Below are positions 1 through 7,875 of a stretch of DNA of 64,000 nucleotides, one piece after another. Within the stretch, counting starts at the first letter, position 1. Each line of letters begins with the position of its first letter. Location: positions 248,001 to 312,000 of the forward strand of contig NZ_JAPWKB010000014.1 of assembly GCF_028283785.1 (NCBI RefSeq). Direction: 5' to 3'. Under the pieces are notes generated by a model. It saw nothing but the letters and a program-made list of their open reading frames with translations. It searched no databases and had not been told where the DNA came from. Made by a program: the position numbers and the translations under genes. This stretch comes from Paraburkholderia sp. (GTDB lineage: Bacteria; Pseudomonadota; Gammaproteobacteria; Burkholderiales; Burkholderiaceae).

Positions 1-920
1 GCTATCCGGCGAGCTTGCCGTATATCGCCACGGATAACGCGAAGCTGGTATCGCTCGCTTACACGCATCTGATCGGCGCGGGCTTGCAGCGTTTTGCGTT
101 GTACAGCTTGCCGGAATCGCCGGAAAACCGGTGGGCGCAAGAGCGCGAAAATGCGTTCCGGCATCTGCTTGCCGCCGACGGGCTCGACGCCGATATTCAT
201 CGCGGTCTATCGACCAGCGCGCCGGTCTGGAATCAGGCCAGCGCGCAACTGACCAGCTGGTTGCAGAGCTTGCCGAAGCCGGTCGGCGTGATTGCCGTCA
301 CCGATGCCCGCGCGCGGCATCTGCTGCAGGCGTGCCTGATTTCAGGCATCGCGGTGCCGGAAGAAGTGGCGATCATCGGCATCGACAACGATCCGTTGAC
401 GCGTTCGCTGACGCGCATTCCGCTGTCGTCGGTGATTCAGGGCACGGAAGAAATGGGCCGCACGGCCGCGCATCTGCTGCATCAGATGCTGGGCGGCGCG
501 CGCTTCGCCGGACGCCGCATTCTCGTGCCGCCGGTCGGCATCAACGTGCTCGAGTCGACGCGGCATCAGCCGGTGTCGAGCCCGTACGTGATGCGGGCGC
601 GGCACTTCATCCGTCAATACGGATGCCAGGGTATCAAGACCGAACAGGTCGCGGATTATGTCGGCGTGTCGCGTTCGTCGCTGGAAGATCATTTCCGCCG
701 CGAACTCGGCTACACCGTGCATCAGGAAATCCTCAATCACAAACTCGATATCGCGAGGCAACTGCTTGCGCGACACGATCTGTCGAGCGCGGAGGTGGCG
801 ATCCGGTGCGGCTTCACGTCGTTGCAATACATGTACGCGGTGTTTCGTCGGGAACTCGACTGCACGCCGCGCGAGTTTCAGGAGCGTCTGCGAGACAAAG
901 AGACGCCGCAACCCGGATGA
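1..920 (+). CDS. xylR: XylR-type sugar-responsive regulator (5' truncated by window edge)
   Basis: Transcription activator with a LacI/periplasmic-binding-protein-like sensor followed by an AraC-type DNA-binding domain, the architecture of the D-xylose regulator XylR. The frame is already open at base 3, so the gene starts upstream of the window; about 305 residues are visible. The sensor part contains the LacI-like stretch VAIIGIDNDPLTRSL and ends near residue 190. The last ~100 residues carry two helix-turn-helix units (VADYVGVSRSSLEDHFRRE and a C-terminal unit ending in FRREL and TPREF). The aldose epimerase gene follows 69 bases downstream on the same strand, which fits sugar catabolism. 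The inducer could be xylose or another pentose; the family call is firm, the sugar is inferred. Confidence 0.88.
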   Translation, partial: YPASLPYIATDNAKLVSLAYTHLIGAGLQRFALYSLPESPENRWAQERENAFRHLLAADGLDADIHRGLSTSAPVWNQASAQLTSWLQSLPKPVGVIAVTDARARHLLQACLISGIAVPEEVAIIGIDNDPLTRSLTRIPLSSVIQGTEEMGRTAAHLLHQMLGGARFAGRRILVPPVGINVLESTRHQPVSSPYVMRARHFIRQYGCQGIKTEQVADYVGVSRSSLEDHFRRELGYTVHQEILNHKLDIARQLLARHDLSSAEVAIRCGFTSLQYMYAVFRRELDCTPREFQERLRDKETPQPG

Positions 921-989
921 CGCGACGCTGTACGCGTCGATGTCGTGCCGCACGCTTTCCGAGCCATCCCAGCCTTTCGAGTCCGTCCA

Positions 990-2114
990 ATGAACCTCGC
1001 CGCCACCGATACCGATAGCCATCGCCACGCCGCCGACGACGCGGCCGCTCACGCTTCGAATCCGCGTATTGCCGTCGAAAGCTGGGGCAGCTTGCCCGGC
1101 GGCGACGCGGTGCGTCTGTTCACGCTGCGCAACGCGCATGGGATGCGCGTCGCGATCAGCGATCTCGGCGCGACGCTGGTGTCGTGGCATGCGCCGGATC
1201 GCGCGGGACGGATCGCCGATGTGCTGCTCGGTCAAACCACGCCCGCCGACTATCTCGCGTCGCGCGCCTACATGGGCGGCACGATCGGGCGCTGGGCGAA
1301 CCGGATCGCGAACGCGCGCTTCACGCTCGACGGGCTCAGCTACTCGCTCGACCGCAACGAAGGCGCGAATCATCTTCATGGCGGCGCGACGGGTTTTCAT
1401 CGTGCGCTGTGGCATGCGCGCGAAGCGGACGGCGGATTGCTGATGACGCACGAATCGCCGGAAGGCGATGCGGGTTTTCCCGGCGCGCTGAGTGTCGCCG
1501 TGCGTTTTTCGCTCGACGACGACGGCATGCTGACGCTCGATTACGAAGCGCAATCGGATGCGCCGACGCCGGTGAATCTGACCAATCACGCGTACTTCAA
1601 CCTGTCCGGCGATACAGCCGCTGAGCCGCCCGACATCCGCGGCCACGTGATCGCGATCGACGCCGACGCGTTTTTCGAAGTCGACGACGCGCTGATTCCC
1701 GTCGCGCGCGCGGACGTCGCGGGCAACGCGTTCGACTTTCGCGCCGGCGCACCGATCGGCGCGCGGCTCGACTGGCCGGACGTGCAACTCGCGCGGGCGG
1801 GCGGCTTCGATCACTGTTTCGTGTTGCGCGGCGATGCAGACGGCGCGGTGCGCCGGGCAGCGGTCCTCTACGATCCGGCCAGCGGCCGCGAGCTGACCGT
1901 CGCCACCGACGCGCCCGGCATGCAGTTCTATACCGGCAATCAACTCGACGGCGTCGGCGGACGCAACGGGCGCACGTATCGCAAACACGCCGCGCTGTGC
2001 GTCGAGACCGGCGCCTTCCCCGATCAGATCAACATGGCCGACGCCGAAAGCGTGGTGCTTCGACCCGGCGGCGTGTACCGGCAACGCACGCGCTACCGTC
2101 TGGGCGTGCGCTGA
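990..2114 (+). CDS. galM: Aldose 1-epimerase (mutarotase)
   Basis: Interconverts alpha and beta anomers of aldoses in the cytoplasm. The 374-residue protein is of usual family length and has the GalM signatures GGTIGRWANRIANARF, NHLHGGATGFHRALW (substrate-contacting His) and LTNHAYFNLSG (catalytic His region), with a C-terminal acidic residue in the CVETGAFPDQIN block that would act as general base. An in-frame ATG at 945 would add 15 arginine/proline-rich residues with no similarity; the start at 990 (MNLAATD) is preferred. It lies directly after the XylR-type regulator and is probably part of a sugar operon extending upstream. Family assignment is secure; sugar preference is not visible. 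Confidence 0.9.
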   Translation: MNLAATDTDSHRHAADDAAAHASNPRIAVESWGSLPGGDAVRLFTLRNAHGMRVAISDLGATLVSWHAPDRAGRIADVLLGQTTPADYLASRAYMGGTIGRWANRIANARFTLDGLSYSLDRNEGANHLHGGATGFHRALWHAREADGGLLMTHESPEGDAGFPGALSVAVRFSLDDDGMLTLDYEAQSDAPTPVNLTNHAYFNLSGDTAAEPPDIRGHVIAIDADAFFEVDDALIPVARADVAGNAFDFRAGAPIGARLDWPDVQLARAGGFDHCFVLRGDADGAVRRAAVLYDPASGRELTVATDAPGMQFYTGNQLDGVGGRNGRTYRKHAALCVETGAFPDQINMADAESVVLRPGGVYRQRTRYRLGVR

Positions 2115-2168
2115 CGGGCGGAGCGGTGTGACGCGAAACCGCGCTTTACACCGCCTTATTGATCTCAT

Positions 2169-2190
2169 AAAGTAGAGGTAATTCTACTTT
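2169..2190. promoter_or_regulatory. Inverted repeat upstream of the aldolase gene, probable operator
   Basis: Perfect 8-bp inverted repeat AAAGTAGA-N6-TCTACTTT, 28 bases before the aldolase ATG. The core GTAGAGnnnATTCT recurs at 6686-6699 in the promoter of the transporter at the other end of this cluster. The XRE-cupin regulator encoded between the two sites is the obvious candidate ligand-responsive repressor. Confidence 0.55.
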
Positions 2191-2217
2191 TAGTGGATTC
2201 AATAAGGGATCGATGTC

Positions 2218-3000
2218 ATGGCTGAAACGCTTGAAATGTCCAAGAAAGATCTGATCGCGCTCGCCGAGCGACGGCTCGACGCCGACGTGCGCGAGGGCGA
2301 CTGGAGCATGTCCGACAAACTGGCGTTGACATGCCGGATCCTGTTCGACGGCGGTCACGATTCCGGCCTGGCAGGGCAGATCACCGCGCGCGCCGAAAGC
2401 GGCACGTTCTACACGCAGCGCCTTGGACTGGGTTTCGACGAGATTTCGCCGTCGAATCTGATCAAGGTGAACGAAGACTTGCAACTGGTATCCGGCGAAG
2501 GCATTCCGAATCCGGCGAACCGTTTTCATACGTGGATTTACCGCGCGCGTCCCGAGATCAATTGCATCATCCACACGCATCCGCCGTACATCTCAGCGCT
2601 GTCGATGCTCGAAGTGCCGCTGGCCGTCTCGCACATGGATACGAGTCCGCTGTTCGAAGACTGCGCGTTCCTCGAAAAGTGGCCGGGCATTCCGGTCGGT
2701 AACGAAGAGGGCGAGATCATCTCGTCGGCGTTGGGCGACAAGCGCGCGATCCTGCTTGCGCATCACGGTCAACTGGTGGTCGGCAAAAGCATCGAGGAAG
2801 CGTGCATGCTGGCGCTGCTGATGGAACGCGCGGCGCGGTTGCAATTGCTGGCGATGTCGGCGGGCACCATCAAGCCGTTGCCGCAGGCGCTGGCCGTCGA
2901 AGCGCACGACTGGGTGTCCACCGTCAAACGCGACATGGTCACGTTCGCGTACTACGCGCGCCGCGCGTTGCGCAACCATCCGGATTGCCTCGCCGGATAA
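2218..3000 (+). CDS. Class II aldolase/adducin family protein
   Basis: Putative metal-dependent aldolase or decarboxylase-like enzyme of 260 residues. It shows the zinc-site blocks of the fold: IIHTHPPYISAL (His-x-His near residue 121) and LLAHHGQLVVGKSIEEA (His-His near residue 183). It resembles the class II aldolase/adducin proteins found beside aromatic or hydroxy-acid catabolic genes rather than true fuculose-phosphate aldolase. The start is an ATG 28 bases after a perfect inverted repeat, with AAGGGAT upstream as weak ribosome site. The downstream neighbour is an XRE-cupin regulator, and a [2Fe-2S] reductase, MOSC protein and MHS transporter follow on the other strand. The substrate is unknown. 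Confidence 0.82.
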   Translation: MAETLEMSKKDLIALAERRLDADVREGDWSMSDKLALTCRILFDGGHDSGLAGQITARAESGTFYTQRLGLGFDEISPSNLIKVNEDLQLVSGEGIPNPANRFHTWIYRARPEINCIIHTHPPYISALSMLEVPLAVSHMDTSPLFEDCAFLEKWPGIPVGNEEGEIISSALGDKRAILLAHHGQLVVGKSIEEACMLALLMERAARLQLLAMSAGTIKPLPQALAVEAHDWVSTVKRDMVTFAYYARRALRNHPDCLAG

Positions 3001-3118
3001 GCGACGGCGGCGCGCGTGCGCCGCGTGAAAACGTGTTGACCGCCGAAGCTCGATCAAACGCGGCGCATTCGTAACGCTATAGAATCACGGCATTCAAACG
3101 AACGCGAATTTGACAGAG

Positions 3119-3778
3119 ATGAAAGGCAAAACCGGCTTGCCGACGCGCAACGCCAGCGACGAAACCGCCGCCCACGACCCTTCCGACGCGGCCGATGCGC
3201 CGGTCGACGCTGCTTCGTCGACCAACGCCGCGCTCGGCGACGAGTTGCGGCGGCAACGCAAGACCAAGGGCATGTCGCTCGACGACCTAGCCAACGCGTC
3301 GGGCGTCAGCCGCGCGATGATCTCGAAGATCGAACGCGCGCAGTCGTCGCCGTCTACGTCGATTCTCTCCAAGCTGGTCGATGCGCTCGACACGACCGTC
3401 GCGCGTCTGCTCGGCCAGGAAGTGCGCCAGCATGACGTCGTCGTGATGCGCCATGAACAGCAGATGGTGCTGGTCGATCCCGATACGGGCTTCTCCCGGC
3501 GCGTGCTTTCCCCCATTCTGCCCGGTCGCGGGCTCGACTTCGTGATGGCGGAAATGCCGCCGAAGTCCGATACCGGACCGCTCGTCGCGCACACGTTGCC
3601 GGTCGAAGAATACGTGTACGTGTTGTCGGGTTCGCTGGCGGTGACGATCGGCGAAACGCGCACCGTGCTCAACGCGTCGGATTCGCTGTATTACCGCGCC
3701 GACGCGCCGCATCGTTTCGAAAACGAAGGGCGCAGCGTCTGCAAATATCTGATCATCATCAACCCGGTGCGCAGCTAG
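3119..3778 (+). CDS. XRE-family regulator with C-terminal cupin sensor
   Basis: Small-molecule-responsive repressor. Residues ~37-97 form an XRE helix-turn-helix (LDDLANASGVSRAMISKIERA) and ~150-215 a cupin barrel (LPVEEYVYVLSGSLAVTIGE), the layout of the PuuR/HipB-cupin group. The first ~35 residues are low-complexity and Ala/Asp-rich. A TTG at 3110 is in frame, but the ATG at 3119 is the conservative start. The gene sits between the aldolase gene and the convergent oxidoreductase genes, and both outer promoters of the cluster share a GTAGAGnnnATTCT element it may bind. The ligand is not predictable from sequence. Confidence 0.85.
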   Translation: MKGKTGLPTRNASDETAAHDPSDAADAPVDAASSTNAALGDELRRQRKTKGMSLDDLANASGVSRAMISKIERAQSSPSTSILSKLVDALDTTVARLLGQEVRQHDVVVMRHEQQMVLVDPDTGFSRRVLSPILPGRGLDFVMAEMPPKSDTGPLVAHTLPVEEYVYVLSGSLAVTIGETRTVLNASDSLYYRADAPHRFENEGRSVCKYLIIINPVRS

Positions 3779-3794
3779 CGCGACCGGCCGCGCA

Positions 3795-4742
3795 TCACAA
3801 CGCCAGCACGAGTCTCGCCGACGCACATCCGCTGACGCACACGATCACTTCACGTTCGCGTTCCGCGTCGGTGAGCACGCGGTCGTGGTGCACCGGTTGT
3901 CCGTCGATCCACCTGACGCGGCACGCGCCGCAAATGCCGCCTTCGCACGCGGCGTCCACTTCGATGTCGTGTTGCCGCAAGGTGTCGAGCAGGCTCGCGT
4001 TCGGCAGCACGTCGAAGCTTTTGTTCGACACGCTCAGCGTCACCTGATACGGCTTCGCGTCGGGATCGAGCGGACGTTCGGGCGGCACGAAATGCTCGAT
4101 ATGCACATGGCCGTCGGGCCAGTCTCGCGTGAGATCGGCAACCGCGTCCATCAACGCATCCGGCCCGCAACAATAGACGTGCCGTCCGGCGTGAAACGGA
4201 CCGATCAGCGCCGCGAGATCGACACGAGGCCGGCCGTCGCCGGAACGGTGATAGTGCACGTGCTCGCGCGGCAACATCGCTTCGCACAACGCGGCGAGCG
4301 GCGGCGCGCCCCGATGCAGCACGTGCAGCGAGAACGGCACGTCCGGACCCAGTTGCGCGGCCATCGCGACGAACGGCGTGATGCCGATGCCGCCCGCGAT
4401 AAACAGATGCTCGCGCGCATCGGCGGCGACGCGGAAGGTGCCGCGCGGCAACGACACCGGCACCGTATCGCCGGGCCGCAGCGCATGCGCGGCAATCGAG
4501 CCGCCGCGTCCTGTTTCTTCCCGTTTGATCGCCACCTGGTATCGCCGCGAGTCGGTCCGCGCGCCGCACAGCGAATAGCTGCGCACGAGGCCGTTCGGCA
4601 GATGCAGGTCGATATGGTTGCCCGCGTCGAACGGCGGCAATTCCCAGTCGTCGGGATCGGCCAGATCGAGCAGCATGATGTCGTCGCCGGCGGCTTCGAT
4701 CCGGCGAACCTGGGTCGTGACGGTACGGATCGCTTTCATCAT
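3795..4742 (-). CDS. Vanillate-demethylase-type [2Fe-2S] oxidoreductase
   Basis: Electron-transfer reductase of the phthalate dioxygenase reductase family, 315 residues. The N-terminal FMN/FAD-binding barrel carries RSYSLCG, a nucleotide-binding domain carries GGIGITPFVAMA and YCCGPDALMDAV, and the C-terminal plant-type ferredoxin carries the Cys-x4-Cys-x2-Cys pattern in CEGGICGACRVRW plus a fourth Cys (~residues 265-305). It normally shuttles electrons from NAD(P)H to a partner. No Rieske oxygenase lies nearby. Its ATG overlaps the stop of the upstream MOSC gene (ATGA at 4739-4742), so the two are translationally coupled; MOSC and such reductases are fused in some proteins, which suggests the MOSC protein is the electron acceptor. 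Confidence 0.88.
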   Translation of the reverse strand: MMKAIRTVTTQVRRIEAAGDDIMLLDLADPDDWELPPFDAGNHIDLHLPNGLVRSYSLCGARTDSRRYQVAIKREETGRGGSIAAHALRPGDTVPVSLPRGTFRVAADAREHLFIAGGIGITPFVAMAAQLGPDVPFSLHVLHRGAPPLAALCEAMLPREHVHYHRSGDGRPRVDLAALIGPFHAGRHVYCCGPDALMDAVADLTRDWPDGHVHIEHFVPPERPLDPDAKPYQVTLSVSNKSFDVLPNASLLDTLRQHDIEVDAACEGGICGACRVRWIDGQPVHHDRVLTDAEREREVIVCVSGCASARLVLAL

Positions 4743-5287
4743 GCTGCGTCCCGGTTCGCGTCGTCGTGGGATGCGTCCGCAGGAAACAGCGGGTCGCCGA
4801 TCCGCACGATGCCACCCGTCAGAATCCGGCAATTCAGTCCGGAACGCCCGAGCATCGCATCGAATACCGGCTTGCCGGTGACTTCCTCGATATGGCGGCA
4901 GGGCACCGACAGACGCGTCGCTTCGAGCAACGTACTGCCCAGCCAGAAGCGTTTGCCGACCAGCGAATTGAGCGGCACGCCGCGCACGGTCACGTTGCGC
5001 CGATGCTCTTCGGGACCGAAGCGGATACCGGATTCGGCGTAGATCGCGTCGAGCGCCTCGACTTCGAACAGCGTCACCTGGCGGCCTTCTTCCGGCTTGT
5101 GCGAGTAGAAGCCGCTCGCGTTCATATAGCGGTCGCCGACGATGCCTTTGCCCGCGAGCAGTTCGATTTCGGTAAAGCCGCGCATCGGGAGAAAGGCGCG
5201 GGGACACAGATGCAGATGTTCGACACGGCCGCGCCAGGCTGTGTCGGCGGATTGGGTGGAAGAAGGCGGCAAGGTTTCGGTATTCAT
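4739..5287 (-). CDS. MOSC domain protein (YiiM-like)
   Basis: 182-residue MOSC (molybdenum cofactor sulfurase C-terminal) protein. Visible features are the GDRYMNASGFYSHKPEEGRQVTLF block, the NVTVRGVPLNSLVGKRFWLG block and a conserved cysteine at residue 130 (SVPCRHIEE) that can ligate molybdenum cofactor. YiiM and YcbX of E. coli, in the same superfamily, reduce N-hydroxylated bases. The four-base overlap with the downstream [2Fe-2S] reductase gene supports a two-protein redox unit with reductase-to-MOSC electron flow. Physiological substrate unknown; domain call secure. Confidence 0.85.
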   Translation of the reverse strand: MNTETLPPSSTQSADTAWRGRVEHLHLCPRAFLPMRGFTEIELLAGKGIVGDRYMNASGFYSHKPEEGRQVTLFEVEALDAIYAESGIRFGPEEHRRNVTVRGVPLNSLVGKRFWLGSTLLEATRLSVPCRHIEEVTGKPVFDAMLGRSGLNCRILTGGIVRIGDPLFPADASHDDANRDAA

Positions 5288-5330
5288 CGCAAAGCCCGAC
5301 TGGAAAGAGAATGTCGACAGGGACGCCGGG

Positions 5331-6665
5331 TCACGATTGCAGCGGCGCGCGCGCGGTTTCCGGTGCGTGCCACGCGGCGAACAGCGTGATGCAGGCAGTG
5401 CAGATCAGCAGGCACGACACCGGCCACGTCGCGCCGCCGGCCCAGTTCATCAGCAACGCGGCGACCAGCGGCGTCAGGCCGCCGGAGATCGCGCCGCCCA
5501 GCTGGAAGCCGAGCGATGCGCCGCTATAGCGCAGACGCGTCTGGAACAGTTCCGACATCCACGCGGCTTCGGGACCGAACATGATCCCTTGTCCGAGACT
5601 GACGGCGAACGCGATGGTCAGCGCGATCGTGGTCGGGTCGCGGGTGTCGAGCAGAGCGAACATCGGGAACGCGAACAGGATCGAGAAGATGCATCCGGCG
5701 AAAAACATCGTGCGTCGGCCGTAGAGATCGGACAGCCAGCCGAATAGCGGAATCGTCACCAGTTCGAGCGCGGCGGCCCACAGCAAGCCGTGCAGGATCA
5801 CGCTCTTCGGCAAACCGAGATGGATCGTCACGTAACTGATCGTCACGATGGTTGCGACGCTGACCCACGCGATCTCCGAAATCTTCAGGCCGACCGCCAG
5901 CAGAAACGTCCGTCGATGGTTCGAGAGAATCTCGAAGAACGGCACCTTCGCCAGCGTCTCCGGTTGCGCGACCCGTTCGAAAGCCGGGCTTTCGGCGACG
6001 CGCATCCGGATCATGATGCCCGCGGCCGCGAACAGGATGCTGATCAGAAACGGCAGACGCCAGCCCCAGCTCAGGAAGTCCGACTGCGGCAACCACGCCA
6101 TCATCGAGAACACGCTGGTCGAGACGATCACGCCGATCGGATAACCGAGTTGCACCAGACTGCCGAACAGCCCGCGACGGTTCGCCGGCGCATGTTCGAC
6201 CGCCATCAGGATCGAGCCGCCCCATTCACCGCCGATCCCCAGGCCTTGCGTGAAACGCAGCACGATCAGCAGCGCGGGCGCCCACAAACCGATCTGCGCG
6301 AAAGTCGGCAGACAACCGATCAGGAAGGTGCCGACGCCCATGATTGCAAGCGTCAGCGACAGCATCGCCTTGCGCCCGAGCCGGTCGCCGAAATGGCCGA
6401 ACACCACGCCGCCCAGCGGCCGCGCAACGTAGCCGACCGCATAGGTGCCGAATGCCGCGATCGTGCCGACCAGCGGATTGGTCGCGGGGAAAAACAGCTT
6501 GTTGAACACCAGCGCCGACGCGATGCCGTACACGACGAAGTCGTACCACTCGAATACGGATCCGATCACGCTGGCGATCAATACACGCCGCCGCTCATCG
6601 CGCAGGTGTTGGGACGACGCCGGTTCCGCAACAGCGGCCGGCGTGTCGGCGGTGACTTGACTCAT
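5331..6665 (-). CDS. MFS transporter, metabolite:H+ symporter (MHS) type
   Basis: Inner-membrane proton symporter of 444 residues and ~12 membrane segments. MHS hallmarks are SVFEWYDFVVYGIASAL in the first helix, GHFGDRLGRKAML in the loop after helix 2, and RFTQGLGIGGEWGGS in helix 4. Members carry organic acids such as shikimate, alpha-ketoglutarate or citrate. The start at 6665 (MSQVTAD) has a clear ribosome site (CAGGGAGCAACC before ATG); the frame stays open upstream without homology. The promoter holds a GTAGAGnnnATTCT element shared with the aldolase promoter, tying the transporter to the same regulon. Confidence 0.88.
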   Translation of the reverse strand: MSQVTADTPAAVAEPASSQHLRDERRRVLIASVIGSVFEWYDFVVYGIASALVFNKLFFPATNPLVGTIAAFGTYAVGYVARPLGGVVFGHFGDRLGRKAMLSLTLAIMGVGTFLIGCLPTFAQIGLWAPALLIVLRFTQGLGIGGEWGGSILMAVEHAPANRRGLFGSLVQLGYPIGVIVSTSVFSMMAWLPQSDFLSWGWRLPFLISILFAAAGIMIRMRVAESPAFERVAQPETLAKVPFFEILSNHRRTFLLAVGLKISEIAWVSVATIVTISYVTIHLGLPKSVILHGLLWAAALELVTIPLFGWLSDLYGRRTMFFAGCIFSILFAFPMFALLDTRDPTTIALTIAFAVSLGQGIMFGPEAAWMSELFQTRLRYSGASLGFQLGGAISGGLTPLVAALLMNWAGGATWPVSCLLICTACITLFAAWHAPETARAPLQS

Positions 6666-7080
6666 GGTTGCTCCCTGTAACGATGGTAGAGAAGATTCTC
6701 TTAAAGTAGAGCAACGTCCATGCCATTCGTTATATCCGGATCGACATAGCGGCGCGCGAAATCGCCCCGTCCGAATGGGTGTAGACGGCATAAACAAAGG
6801 GTCTGCGGCGAGTTTCCGGGATCGGTTCACGGTTGAGATTCGGTGCGTGCGGCGGGCGTCGCGATGGATGGCGAGTGCGGCATCGCCAATGTGGCGCGCA
6901 TTGCGCGGGCGCTTTTTTGTGCATCGATGCACCGCCGCGCCTCATCGCACCAGTCCGTCACATAAATTCCACTATTGTGGAGACGCCAGAACTTGGCGGC
7001 GAATGCAGTTTGATCGTTTGTGATTGTTTATGCTCGGTTATGATATGTTTGCGACTTTCAACCGGCGAGCAGGTGGAGAC
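6666..7080. other. Intergenic region between divergent transporter and DeoR genes
   Basis: Gene-free 415 bases. It holds the transporter promoter with GTAGAGAAGATTCTCT at 6686-6701 (itself containing the inverted repeat AGAGAA-GA-TTCTCT), a 14-bp perfect palindrome GTGCATCGATGCAC at 6919-6932 after a short T-run, and an AT-richer segment (7010-7060) before the DeoR gene with repeated GTTTATG/GGTTATG half-sites. The only ORFs here are short shadows without family features. Confidence 0.5.
6686..6710. promoter_or_regulatory. Probable operator shared with the aldolase promoter
   Basis: GTAGAGAAGATTCTCT at 6686-6701 matches GTAGAGGTAATTCTAC at 2172-2187 in the GTAGAG and ATTCT blocks, and a further AAAGTAGA copy follows at 6703-6710. 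It lies ~20-45 bases upstream of the MHS transporter start. The repeat is seen; binding by the XRE-cupin regulator is inferred. Confidence 0.45.
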
Positions 7081-7875
7081 ATGCAGCGAACGCGACAGGA
7101 TGCGGTGGAAGGGTTGTTGCCCGACGAACGGGCGCAGCGGATTCTGGAACGGCTGCGCACGCAGGGGCGCGTGCTGGCGTCTGAACTTGCCGTGGAGCTG
7201 AACACGTCCGAGCACACCGTGCGTCGCCATTTGCGCGATCTCGCCGATGCCGGGCATTGCAAACGCGTCTACGGCGGCGCGCTGCTGACGTCGCCTGCCG
7301 ACCAGCCCGCGGCCACGCGGATGCGCGAAAGCGTCGAGCGAAAGGCCTCTCTGGCCGAGCTGGCGGTGTCGATCGTGCGGCCGGGGCAGGTGATCCTGCT
7401 CGACGCGGGCACCACCAATGTCGCGATTGCCGCCGCGTTGCCCGACAACGCGAACCTGACGGTCGTGACGTCGTCGCCGCAAGCGTGCGTGCAGCTGATG
7501 GACCGGCCGGGCTTCGACGTCATGCTGATCGGCGGACGGGTCGGGCGGCAGGTCGGCGGATCGATGGGCGCGACGGCCTTGCTTCAGGTTCAGCAACTGA
7601 AGGCCGATCTCTGTTTTCTCGGCGCGTGCGCGCTCGATCCGGTCGAAGGCATTGCCGCGTTCGACGCCGAAGACGCCGAACTCAAACGCGCGATGATCAA
7701 GGCGAGCGGCCTCGTCGCGATCGCGATGACGTCGGAAAAGCTGATGACATCGGCGCCTTTTATCGTTGCGCCCGCCACGGAGATCGACTATCTGATCGTC
7801 GAAGCCGATCTGTCCGCCGACCGCCTCGCCGGACTTCAACGCGTGTGCGACACCGTGTTGGTGGCCGCCTCATGA
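7081..7875 (+). CDS. DeoR/GlpR-family transcriptional repressor
   Basis: 264-residue sugar-phosphate-type repressor. An N-terminal DeoR helix-turn-helix (RILERLRTQGRVLASELAVELNTSEHTVRRHLRDL, residues ~16-50) is followed by the YGGAL block and a DeoRC sensor domain with the ligand signature LLDAGTTNVAIAAAL and the end motif DYLIVEADL. An in-frame ATG at 7030 exists, but the ATG at 7081 has the better ribosome site (GGTGGAG). Its stop overlaps the start of the downstream MFS gene (ATGA), so regulator and transporter form one coupled operon. The ligand is probably a phosphorylated sugar. Confidence 0.88.
   Translation: MQRTRQDAVEGLLPDERAQRILERLRTQGRVLASELAVELNTSEHTVRRHLRDLADAGHCKRVYGGALLTSPADQPAATRMRESVERKASLAELAVSIVRPGQVILLDAGTTNVAIAAALPDNANLTVVTSSPQACVQLMDRPGFDVMLIGGRVGRQVGGSMGATALLQVQQLKADLCFLGACALDPVEGIAAFDAEDAELKRAMIKASGLVAIAMTSEKLMTSAPFIVAPATEIDYLIVEADLSADRLAGLQRVCDTVLVAAS

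Noticed and set aside
342..2168. 608-residue minus-strand ORF across xylR and galM
   Set aside because: Arg/Ala/His-rich shadow of two well-supported plus-strand genes; no family features.
6919..6932. GTGCATCGATGCAC palindrome as an operator
   Set aside because: Isolated, single copy and not placed at a promoter; too little support for a feature of its own.
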